Shown in pieces: positions 14,836 to 21,664 of a stretch of 23,190 bases of DNA (within the stretch, counting starts at the first letter, position 1; each line of letters opens with the position of its first letter). Source of the DNA: Actinomycetes bacterium (lineage in GTDB: Bacteria > Actinomycetota > Acidimicrobiia > Acidimicrobiales > RAAP-2); the NCBI GenBank assembly GCA_021784205.1, contig JAJXTB010000027.1:1-23190 (forward strand), written 5' to 3'. The translations under genes were made by a program, and so were the position numbers. The notes under the pieces were generated by a model. The model did no database searches and had not been told where the DNA came from. It worked only from the letters and a program-made list of their open reading frames with translations.

Positions 14836-15138
14836 GTGGACGAGTTCGATCGCCGAGAAGATGAGTTGCGGAGAGAGCGAGAGAAACGCGTGCGCCGCGC
14901 GCTCAAGGAGATTCGCGATGACACCGGCGTGATCGGCCGCCACCAGGAGAAGATCGACGCGAGTGCCCTGCGCTTGGCCAATCTCCCCGAGGAAAAGCGA
15001 CGTGAGACGGTGGAGCTCTGGAAGCGGATGGCTGATGACGCTCGGGTGCGTCTCACCGCATGGATCGCCGAAGCGATGCGCGCTGGCGCGTCAGAGAGCG
15101 AGATTCGAACCGCGTATCACCCCACGTACAAGGGGTAG
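14836..15138 (+). CDS. Small highly charged helical protein, unknown
   Basis: A 100-residue protein rich in Arg, Glu and Asp. Residues 1-27 (MDEFDRREDELRREREKRVR, then RALKEIR) look like a coiled coil, and the C-terminal half is helical with a SESEIRTAYHPTYKG end. GTG 14836 is chosen over GTG 14809 and 14815 because GGAGG (14826-14830) lies five bases upstream. The C-terminal A-G-A-S-E-S-E-I-R-x-A-Y pattern resembles the HTH-like tail seen in small actinobacterial proteins, often unannotated. It diverges from the 14782 gene. The next genes (15211 onward) are on the opposite strand. Confidence 0.6.
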   Translation: MDEFDRREDELRREREKRVRRALKEIRDDTGVIGRHQEKIDASALRLANLPEEKRRETVELWKRMADDARVRLTAWIAEAMRAGASESEIRTAYHPTYKG

Positions 15139-15210
15139 GCGTGAATACGGCCACCGAATCATCGGGCTCTCGTGACCTGACCTCTTCACGTACGACTCCC
15201 GCCTCAGTTC

Positions 15211-16146
15211 TTAGATCCAACGAGCAGGACCAAGCGCTGGTATGCGCAATCCAGTCGTTTCTCTGTAGACCACGGCCTTCAGAGTGTTCGCGGTCTCGAC
15301 CCGAGTCGTTCTCAGATGGAAGCCCTGGCTCTTCAACCTGGTCTCCACTTTGCTCTCCCAGCCCGTCCAGACCTTCATGGCCCGCTTCTTCACACCGGGG
15401 TCGACGATGACAATGACTCCTACCCCTGCGTGGGCAAGGGGGCCGCTGGGGAAGACCTGCAAGCGGACCTCCTCCGTGTCGACGAACACAGGGTTCCTCG
15501 GTCCGACGGAGAGCACGTGGTCATTCAGGACCTTGGGAAGTTCAGTGACCAGAACGTCATCGATCGCGGCGCGACCGAACTTGTGGGCCAAAGCGGCAGC
15601 GAAAAGCATGAGTCCGTCACTGCTAAAAGCGCTGACGCCTGGCTTCCGCTTGAGAAGCAGACCCTTCGAAACGGGAACGAGCATACGCAGATCAACAAGC
15701 CAGCTGACACTCGGTTGTGACGGGTCTTTGTAGATGGACTCGATCAAGTAGTCGGCGCGCCCCTGCCTCGCAGCCGCGACGATGGACGGATCAAGCAGCG
15801 TGGCAGGTGTTAGCAGGGCCGCCATCACGATCGGGTGCTGCTTGCCAGTGTCAGCACCGGACACATCGCACGTCTGCGATGCTACGACGAGGAGGCTCGT
15901 CGAAGCATTCGAGTAGAACGGCTTGACGTCGGTTGTCGAGGGGTTCTTTGTGCCAGTAATGGCGTCGTTGCCAGGTGGCTGAACCCACGTGAATGGAAGG
16001 GCCAGGGGTTCATCCGGCGGTGAGATGATGTCGCCCTGGCTCCATTCCCCGAGAGCGATTGCGTTCTTCGCAATCGAGCCCGTCAGGAGATGGTGCACGG
16101 AGGTCGGCGGGACGGGCTCTTCGGAAGCATCCTGGCCGTCTGTCAT
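15211..16146 (-). CDS. SQTCD-motif protein, third gene of TIGR04255 operon
   Basis: A 311-residue protein that I cannot place in a named family. It has two conserved-looking blocks: EWSQGDII (34-41) and LLVVASQTCDVSG (85-97), where C93-D94 follow a hydrophobic strand. Proteins with an 'xxSQxCDI' strand are widespread as hypothetical proteins in mobile or defence-like regions. A late segment LAHKFGRAAIDDVLVTELPK (about 187-206) and a C-terminal region with VRLQVF and IVIVDPG strands follow. No membrane segment is seen. Its ATG overlaps the stop of the HTH/MbcA-like gene as ATGA (16143-16146), so the two are co-translated. A role as effector or sensor of the triad is inference. Confidence 0.68.
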   Translation of the reverse strand: MTDGQDASEEPVPPTSVHHLLTGSIAKNAIALGEWSQGDIISPPDEPLALPFTWVQPPGNDAITGTKNPSTTDVKPFYSNASTSLLVVASQTCDVSGADTGKQHPIVMAALLTPATLLDPSIVAAARQGRADYLIESIYKDPSQPSVSWLVDLRMLVPVSKGLLLKRKPGVSAFSSDGLMLFAAALAHKFGRAAIDDVLVTELPKVLNDHVLSVGPRNPVFVDTEEVRLQVFPSGPLAHAGVGVIVIVDPGVKKRAMKVWTGWESKVETRLKSQGFHLRTTRVETANTLKAVVYRETTGLRIPALGPARWI

Positions 16147-16769
16147 TGCAGTTCCGAGTCTCGGTTGGGTTTCTGATCATCCAGGTCTTCAGAAACGAAT
16201 CCAGTAACCATGCCGGAACGGTCAGGTAATCCGACAACGTCACTGGCTTCGAAGACGTGCGGGAGTTGAGTCTTCAGGTTCCGACTACTCCACTCGAGCT
16301 CGGCCATCGAGAGCTTGTGCGTGTCACCGGACTTGAACGCCTCGAAAACCTCCGGAGTCGAGTGGAACCACGCCGCAACATCCTTGTGGAACGCAGCCAT
16401 GTCTGCCACGAGGGCCGTCACCTCCCACACACGATGCTTGACGCCGTCTCGGGGCTGATGACCCTTACCCTTCCACCCGTGGAATGTCCGCTTAGGCACG
16501 CCGACGGCTCTGAGAACGGCGACCTGAGAAAGTTTGAGAACACGTGCAATGTACTCGACAGCCTCAACCTCGGTAGTGGGGTACTCCATCATCGTCGCCA
16601 CAGAGGAGACGAGGGTAGAGCCCCAAGTTGCCAAAGTGTCGCTGACTTCCTCGGGAAAACCAAGCCTCGTTACCCACGTCCAAGACTTCTGCAAGATCTG
16701 CGTGTCCCAAGCTGGCGCTGTGGTGTGCGCAAAAGCGTCAGCTGTCGGACTTAGTACAGGGAGCGTCAT
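16143..16769 (-). CDS. HTH protein with MbcA/ParS-like C-terminal region
   Basis: A 208-residue protein. Residues 73-101 (YIARVLKLSQVAVLRAVGVP, then KRTFHGWKG) form a helix-turn-helix. The following 112-150 (HRVWEVTALVADMAAFHKDV, then AAWFHSTPEVFEAFKSGD) has the order of the Xre/MbcA/ParS toxin-binding domain: a hydrophobic helix, then a W-F-x-x-x-x-P-x-x-x-x-x-x-x-G-D loop. Such proteins are DNA-binding antitoxins in RES-Xre and mbcTA pairs. Here no RES toxin lies next to it. The partners are a TIGR04255 protein upstream and the SQTCD protein downstream, each joined by an ATGA overlap. It could repress the operon and bind one partner. A plain transcription factor is the simpler alternative. 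Confidence 0.62.
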   Translation of the reverse strand: MTLPVLSPTADAFAHTTAPAWDTQILQKSWTWVTRLGFPEEVSDTLATWGSTLVSSVATMMEYPTTEVEAVEYIARVLKLSQVAVLRAVGVPKRTFHGWKGKGHQPRDGVKHRVWEVTALVADMAAFHKDVAAWFHSTPEVFEAFKSGDTHKLSMAELEWSSRNLKTQLPHVFEASDVVGLPDRSGMVTGFVSEDLDDQKPNRDSELQ

Positions 16770-17593
16770 GATGCTGCCTCCACAACTGTGCGACCGAGGT
16801 CGTCAAGGTGAGCCGGCGTGACTACATGAGAGAAGAGCGACAACGCGGTCCTGTCAAGTTGCCTTGCTAGGTTTTCACATAGTTGCGCGTCATAGGCAAG
16901 TGCCTGCTCTCGGAACACATCCACATCAACCAAGAACGAGTAGTGGATCCCGTCCCCCTCGCGAAAGACTCCGCTGATGATTCGTGCGGCGGCGTTCTGT
17001 TCGAGTCGGAGCTGGGTCTGTTGATGAGCAGCCTCAACCAAACGTGCCAAGTTGCCAGTGAGCGGTCCCGAGAAGCCATCTCGAATGTGCTCGACCCAGA
17101 ACTCTGGAGTGTCTGCTGAGGGATCTTGAAGCCGGTTGATGAACCTCAAACCGATGCGGTTAATAACGCTCGCACCCGTTGCTTCAATGATCAGAGCAAG
17201 AGCACGGGCAAGCGGCTCACCGAGACTGACTCGGTAGTGGTCATACCGGGTCGTCTGGACTGCAACCAGATTCGGGTACAAGGTCACCGAAGTGGTTCGA
17301 TCCGCGCTTGCCAAGATCCAGCCGACCTGGTTCTCTTGAGTCTGCTGGTGGCCGCTGGGGGTCAATGTCAGGTTGACGAGGTTTGTCGAATGACGGTCGA
17401 AGATAGGCAGCGACTCTTTCCCCAGACCTTCCCATACGCGTACAGCGTCAGCCTCGGATAACTCTGACTTGGCGGGCACTAGCCTGACCTCTGCCGCTGC
17501 GCCCACGAGGTGCGTGCGCTCGAACTTCACTCGCGATAGACGGTCGAGGCCACCAAGTGGGACATCGAACTCGTCAAACTCAACGTCGGTCAC
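16766..17593 (-). CDS. TIGR04255 family protein
   Basis: A 275-residue protein matching the sporadically distributed TIGR04255 family, whose function is unknown. The hallmark is NRIGLRFINRL (145-155), preceded by a VRVWEGLGKESLPIFDRHST-like stretch (51-70), the strand pair GWILASADRTTSVTLYPNLV (91-110) and the YRVSLGEPLARALALIIEAT helix. GTG 17593 is chosen over upstream starts because GGAGG sits 7 bases upstream, and the resulting length suits the family. A TACTTT box (complement of 17631-17636) lies about 37 bases upstream as a possible -10. It is the first gene of a three-gene operon with ATGA overlaps, so the products are likely needed in fixed amounts and may form a complex. Confidence 0.78.
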   Translation of the reverse strand: MTDVEFDEFDVPLGGLDRLSRVKFERTHLVGAAAEVRLVPAKSELSEADAVRVWEGLGKESLPIFDRHSTNLVNLTLTPSGHQQTQENQVGWILASADRTTSVTLYPNLVAVQTTRYDHYRVSLGEPLARALALIIEATGASVINRIGLRFINRLQDPSADTPEFWVEHIRDGFSGPLTGNLARLVEAAHQQTQLRLEQNAAARIISGVFREGDGIHYSFLVDVDVFREQALAYDAQLCENLARQLDRTALSLFSHVVTPAHLDDLGRTVVEAAS

Positions 17594-17955
17594 GCCATGG
17601 CCTCCAGATTCGACAACCCCATTTGGCACCAAAGTAGCACCCACGTCTGACACCGTACCCACCAGCTGACCTGGCGCAACCATCCATCGATGCAGGGGCG
17701 TGGAGAATCGCACGTAGTACGTAGAGCAACTACCTCAGGGGGCCAACCGCTCGGAGCGAAGATCGTCAGGAGCGCGGAGGCGGCCCACGGTCGAAACCAT
17801 TGTCGTTGTCCGCCTCCAGCAGGTCTTACTGGGCTCACCTGACTTCGCTCCTGATGAGGCTCCACGACTGTTTGAGATCCCGCAACTTACTGTTAGAAAG
17901 CCCCTCCGGGGATCTCCGGAACCGAAGCGCCACAAGGCCTCCGACTCTTGTGAAC
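17594..17955. other. Intergenic region, 362 bp, divergent control region
   Basis: This stretch separates the minus-strand TIGR04255 operon from the plus-strand pseudogene and nuclease operon. It contains the ribosome site and possible -10 of the triad operon near its left end. I see no convincing gene, RNA or repeat in the remainder. Open frames present on either strand lack a ribosome site and protein-like composition. Confidence 0.5.
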
Positions 17956-18365
17956 GCCCCACCCCGGGCCTCTGAAGCCCGCTAGGACCGCGACTTCGCC
18001 AGCCGCCGTGAGACCTGCCTACTTCTCGAGCGACAGCGGAGCCACCAGCTGGAGACCGCTGAGGCGTTGGTCGCCCGCTACTGGCGGGCACCGAGTTCGT
18101 CGAACAGGAGGATCACTCCTACATCCAGAATCCGGACGTCGACGCACTCGTCTCACTGTTCCTCCCAGACCGCGTGGAGAAGGCGATGGAGGAGACCAAC
18201 GGCCTCTGGAGCACCTTGCTGTCGAGTTGTGGCGCGGTCGAGCGAGTGGAGAATGGGCAGCCGAGGATCGACGCCCACAAGGGGATGAACGCCGCCTTTG
18301 AGCGGTTCCGGGAGAGCTCACTTCGGCTGCGACTTCTACTCTGTGACGAGGCAAGGTCCCTTTAG
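17956..18365 (+). pseudogene. Broken paralogue of the coiled-coil gene at 4461
   Basis: Translating from 17986 gives DRDFASRRETCLLLERQRSH, which aligns with DRDYASRREVCLLLERQRAR of the intact protein (residues 38-57). In-frame just before it is RASEAR followed by TAG (17983-17985), where the intact gene has RAKDARE, so the Glu codon has become a stop. After about 18070-18135 the match moves to another frame, giving DVDALVSLFLPDRVEKAMEE and ending DEARSL at TAG 18363, against EIDALVSLFLPDRI and EEARSK in the intact copy. So there is at least one nonsense change and one frameshift, and the membrane N-terminus is missing. A faint N-terminal-like echo (GGxxxYGTSRE reading near 18385-18415) lies after the 3' end. 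It may be a rearranged piece, but this is weak. Confidence 0.75.
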
Positions 18366-18475
18366 TTCGCGGGCGCTGACATACCGGGGGTTTTGGCAAC
18401 TATGGCACCTCGCGCGAGTACGGTTGCGAGAAGGCGTCCCGACACTGAGTTGGATCACCTAGGAGGACTTGACAC

Positions 18476-18871
18476 ATGATCAGCAACCAGCCTCCCGGAG
18501 CCCTCGACTTGTCTTGGAATAACAAGCACCTGCAGCTTCTTGCCCGCGATGAGGGCTCCTATGAGTGGATAGAGCCGTCCGATTGCCGGACCTCAGAGAA
18601 GAACGCCGCCCGCCTCTACCAGGGTCGGTGCTACCACCCGGACTTCGCCGCTGAGGCTGCTGACGACACCGTTTGGCTAGTCGAGACCAAGGCCGACCGA
18701 GACCTGCAGGACGACGACTTCGTAGCCAGAGGCGCCGCGGAGGAGTGGGCGCGATACGTGAGCGACCACCAAATGCACCGCCAGTGGAGGTGCCTCTTCC
18801 TGGGTGAGTCAAACTCTACAAACGCCATAGACGACTGGAAGCTCCTGCTCATTCAGACAGGCAACTCGTGA
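18476..18871 (+). CDS. Stand-alone PD-ExK nuclease domain, type III restriction-like
   Basis: A 131-residue protein that resembles only the C-terminal endonuclease domain of type III restriction (Res) subunits. YHPDF (P55-D56) and VWLVETKADRDLQDDD (66-81, with E70-T71-K72) form the PD-x13-ExK catalytic core. GAAEEWARYVSDHQMHRQWR (86-105) and CLFLGESN match the following helix and strand of that family. The helicase part is absent, so on its own it has no motor. The start ATG 18476 has AGGAGG nine bases upstream. Its stop overlaps the next gene's GTG by 4 bp (GTGA at 18868-18871), tying it to the DUF4209-like protein. It could be a captured domain reused as a nuclease effector, or an incomplete leftover; the operon coupling favours the former. 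Confidence 0.75.
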   Translation: MISNQPPGALDLSWNNKHLQLLARDEGSYEWIEPSDCRTSEKNAARLYQGRCYHPDFAAEAADDTVWLVETKADRDLQDDDFVARGAAEEWARYVSDHQMHRQWRCLFLGESNSTNAIDDWKLLLIQTGNS

Positions 18872-20604
18872 CAGGAGCGTCGGACGAGCCAGAACTCCTC
18901 GCTGCGGCTACCAGGATTGATGAGACTACTGCGAGCAAGACCGACACGCTCCGAGCAAAGACGGCACTCGCGGTAGCGGAATCGGATTCCAAGTTCCTTC
19001 TTGCCGCTGACTGGGCATTGACCTACATCAAGACTGACGAGCAGGGTCGGGGCCGATTCGGGCCACTCGCCACGTTTGATGGGTTCGAGACACCACCGCC
19101 ACTCGATCAGGTTCCCGACGACGTCGTGGACTGTTGGGAGAAGCTCGCAGCCGTCGTGACGTCGGCGGTCGTTCGCGCCCGGCTGCACGAACTGTGCGCC
19201 GTACTTAATCGAGGCGCACCACGCGACCACGACCGGCTTGCGGTAGAGGCTCACCTTGAACTCGCGAGGAGGCCCCTCCCATCCACAGAGATCAGAAACG
19301 GCGTTGATCGCATCAGCGCCGCTATGGATCGGGTTTACTCCATCGACTCGGCGGTTCGCCTCGCGGTCTATCGACACCTGAACGATCTGAGTCGCGACGC
19401 GATGGAACTTGCCGTTGCGTTGGCCGATGACGCGATTCACGACCCCACACTCGGTCCGGGTGCGGTGCTGGGACTTCTAAGGCCGGTCGTCAGCCAGCCG
19501 GACGCTCCGAGCTCCGTCGATGAAGTGCTCGACCGAGCTCGCACTCGCTACTCCGACGACGTCTTCAACATCGCGAGCGTCATCGGCCTTCAGCAAGCGC
19601 GAGCAACGACGATCGACGAGCGCACTGCGTTGCAGCGAGCCCACGTTCAATCACTCCTTGACGCAGCAGCGGCATCTTCTCCGCTGGTCGCGATGATGCA
19701 CCTCCGCGAGGCCGCAGAGATCGCGGTGCGGTCCCAGCAAGAGGATCTCCTCACGATCGCCACGCAGCGTCTTCAAGAAATAGGCGTGGCCGATCTCGGC
19801 CTCATGAAAGAGCGAGTCGAGTTCACGTATCCTCGCGCGACCGTCGACCAATGGATTGAGTCCCTTCTCTCGCTAGGGACCTGGCAAGACGCACTTCTTC
19901 AGCTTCTTGAAGTGGGGCCACCTACCGGACGCGTCGAGGAGAATCGTTCACTCGCTGACGACCTCCCTCGTCAAGCACCGCTTACGACTTTCTTTCCGAC
20001 GATGATCCTGGATAGACGAGGTCGCGAGGTTCAGTCCGTTCAGGGAGATGACCCGCGCTACCTCCTGTCCAAGATCGAGCAACGACAGCTCGGGTTCCTG
20101 GCACCACTCTTCGACTTGGCCTTGCGCCAGATACTCACGAAGTGGGCGCCGTTCGGCCACAACGAGTCGCTGGCGTTCTTCGGGGAAGGAAGTTGGGTCG
20201 CGGACGAGACCGCGCTCGCGGTGCGCCGGGTCTTCAATAGGAGGTTGAGCGACCCAGAGGGGGCAGCGATGACCGGGCTGCCTCGCATTGAGCGCCTTCT
20301 CAGGGACTACGCCGAGTCGCGAGGCGAACCTGTCTGGACACCACCGGTAGGGGACAAACGGAGCCAGTACGAGATGCTAGGTGCCTTGGTTGCGCGCCTA
20401 GAGAGACTCGGCGTGGATTCATCTTGGTGCCGGTTCCTGCGGGTGGTGTTCTGCGATTGGATTGGCCTCAGTCTCCGGAATGAGGCGCTCCACGGCGAAC
20501 GTGACCAGATCAATGAGTCTGAGGCATCCCTGGTCTTGGTAGCTCTACTCTTCGTCAGCCGCGGTTTACTGTCCGCCGATGCAGGAGGCTCCGAGCCGAC
20601 GTAG
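18868..20604 (+). CDS. DUF4209-like protein with C-terminal RNxxxH (HEPN-like) motif
   Basis: A 578-residue, mostly helical protein. The C-terminus looks like DUF4209: LPRIERLLRDYAESRGEP (471-488), then a helix WCRFLRVVFCDWIGLSL and RNEALHGERD (537-546), with the R-N-x3-H set R537/H542. That motif is the HEPN RNase signature and is also the invariant feature of DUF4209. The first 450 residues are helical repeats, with no motif I recognise. It starts with GTG 18868, overlapping the nuclease gene's stop, so the two are made together. One model is that a helical sensor and HEPN RNase act with the PD-ExK nuclease. Which part is toxic is not known. An RNA-independent scaffold role is the alternative. 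Confidence 0.7.
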   Translation: MTGASDEPELLAAATRIDETTASKTDTLRAKTALAVAESDSKFLLAADWALTYIKTDEQGRGRFGPLATFDGFETPPPLDQVPDDVVDCWEKLAAVVTSAVVRARLHELCAVLNRGAPRDHDRLAVEAHLELARRPLPSTEIRNGVDRISAAMDRVYSIDSAVRLAVYRHLNDLSRDAMELAVALADDAIHDPTLGPGAVLGLLRPVVSQPDAPSSVDEVLDRARTRYSDDVFNIASVIGLQQARATTIDERTALQRAHVQSLLDAAAASSPLVAMMHLREAAEIAVRSQQEDLLTIATQRLQEIGVADLGLMKERVEFTYPRATVDQWIESLLSLGTWQDALLQLLEVGPPTGRVEENRSLADDLPRQAPLTTFFPTMILDRRGREVQSVQGDDPRYLLSKIEQRQLGFLAPLFDLALRQILTKWAPFGHNESLAFFGEGSWVADETALAVRRVFNRRLSDPEGAAMTGLPRIERLLRDYAESRGEPVWTPPVGDKRSQYEMLGALVARLERLGVDSSWCRFLRVVFCDWIGLSLRNEALHGERDQINESEASLVLVALLFVSRGLLSADAGGSEPT

Positions 20605-20772
20605 TTGCCTTGCGAGTGCCTGGCCTGCAGAAAGTGGCTCCCCCACGGGCCGATCAGATCGCACAACTTCTCCAACCTCGGAACGCGCCATTTGACGCGT
20701 GGAAGTCCTGGTCAGGGTCTATAGCTGTTAGCAGGCGGCCCATTTACCGTTAGCCGCCGGTTCAGCCCGCTT

Positions 20773-20809
20773 CCAGAGCCCAGTCACCCCTTGGCCTCTG
20801 GGTTTTGTG
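20773..20809 (+). terminator. Probable Rho-independent terminator
   Basis: CCAGAG-C-CCA (20773-20782) pairs with TGG-C-CTCTGG (20792-20801), giving 6 bp, one C:C mismatch and 3 bp, around a 9-base loop. GTTTTGTG follows at once. It is placed to end the nuclease/DUF4209 operon, 168 bp after its stop, and lies just before the att-like repeat. Confidence 0.5.
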
Positions 20810-20825
20810 ACTACCCCACCACGAG
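20810..20825 (+). repeat. Candidate att repeat, right copy
   Basis: ACTACCCCACCACGAG equals the tRNA-Ile 3' end plus four bases (1106-1122) with one G missing; the last 12 bases are identical. It lies at the edge between accessory genes and ordinary ones, as expected for the far end of an island inserted at the tRNA. The short length and lack of further similarity on either side limit confidence. Confidence 0.4.
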
Positions 20826-20878
20826 ATGTGCACGTAAGTGCCACCGATGGATGTACGTACGCCCCGATCAATTACCGG

Positions 20879-20906
20879 TTGAGCGGTGGATCGGGACTTG
20901 TACGTT
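20879..20906 (+). promoter_or_regulatory. Possible promoter of the 21002 gene
   Basis: TTGAGC (20879-20884) and TACGTT (20901-20906) are spaced 16 bp, close to sigma-A type actinobacterial boxes. This would give a leader of about 90 bases before ATG 21002. Fits of this quality also arise by chance. Confidence 0.25.
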
Positions 20907-21001
20907 GTGGCATGCAGGACCAGGATGTGAAGGTCGCGTCGGGTAAGCCAAGTGCGTACCTGGACAGTATCGAAGTAGGTCAGCCGAGCCAGGAGTCGCG
21001 A

Positions 21002-21412
21002 ATGGTCTTGAACGGAATCCCAAGTACCCGCGGACTCGTTATCGCTTTAATCCTCCTTATCTCTGGATCAGCGGTTGCGCTCAACGTCAGGACGTCGTCC
21101 GCCATCGAAGCCACCGGAGTCATCACAGGCAGATTGCTGGAGTGCGGTCCCGGCTCGGTTGTTGTCACTCCCGGCGCGCCGGCCCCCACCGCCATCCCCG
21201 AGAAAGTGGTGCTGATTCACCGGGGTCACACGTTTGAGAGTCAGTCCATCCACTTTCCAAGGAAGGTCCCGTGGGTAGGTCCCTTCTCCTTCACGGTCCC
21301 ACCTGGCACGTACGAAGTGATCTCCACGTACACGGGACCCGTCCGCTGGGTCACTGTCAAAGCGGGTGGGCGCTACGTAGTGGGATTTGGCCTCGTCGCG
21401 TGCGCGGACTAG
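21002..21412 (+). CDS. Signal-anchored small envelope protein
   Basis: A 136-residue protein. Residues 10-28 (RGLVIALILLISGSAVALNV) form one hydrophobic helix, so a signal anchor or uncleaved signal. The exported part has a beta-sandwich-like pattern (ATGVITGRLLECG, VVLIHRGHTFESQSI, FSFTVPPGTYEVISTYTGPV, VTVKAGGRYVVGFGLVAC), like the carboxypeptidase-regulatory/transthyretin-like folds, where a 'vPPGtYev' turn is typical. ATG 21002 is chosen because AGGAG (20991-20995) lies six bases upstream; ATG 20912 lacks a site. No operon partner is seen. The downstream 21413-21664 shows no gene. Confidence 0.65.
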   Translation: MVLNGIPSTRGLVIALILLISGSAVALNVRTSSAIEATGVITGRLLECGPGSVVVTPGAPAPTAIPEKVVLIHRGHTFESQSIHFPRKVPWVGPFSFTVPPGTYEVISTYTGPVRWVTVKAGGRYVVGFGLVACAD

Positions 21413-21664
21413 CTGCGAAACCGCTGCTAGTCCAAGAGCCAGCACAGCTGCGGGAACTCGAGTTAGTGAACATCCGAGTTCTCGTTAGGAGTCGCGTCCA
21501 ACTCCGCCAAACTCCAGAAAACCCTTGACTCGACTCACGTACAGTGTCTGCCACAAGAGAGCGTCGATTTCGGGTCGATGTGATGGCGAACCCTCCCACA
21601 CGAGTTCCACACTCCCGGGTGACGAAGTGCACGCGAGGTCAGCAGTAACGAGAGTTATCGTCGC

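Larger units (their letters stand above)
20605..21001. other. 397-bp stretch with island-end features
   Basis: No protein gene is supported here. A longer reading of the 21002 gene back to 20807 lacks a ribosome site and reads unlike protein. The stretch holds a terminator-like hairpin (20773-20809), the second tRNA-Ile-like repeat (20810-20825) and a possible promoter (20879-20906). The part 20605-20772 shows nothing I recognise. Confidence 0.55.

Noticed and set aside
17594..17713. N-terminal extension of the TIGR04255 protein by 40 residues
   Set aside because: GGAGG seven bases before GTG 17593 fixes the start. The extension is unlike the family and would place the ribosome site inside the gene.
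20807..21001. Longer form of the envelope protein starting at 20807
   Set aside because: There is no ribosome site. The extension would place about 65 hydrophilic residues before the signal-type helix, whereas ATG 21002 has AGGAG at ideal spacing.
21520..21550. TTGACT and TACAGT as a promoter after the envelope gene
   Set aside because: The two boxes are far too close together for a normal promoter, and no plus-strand gene follows.
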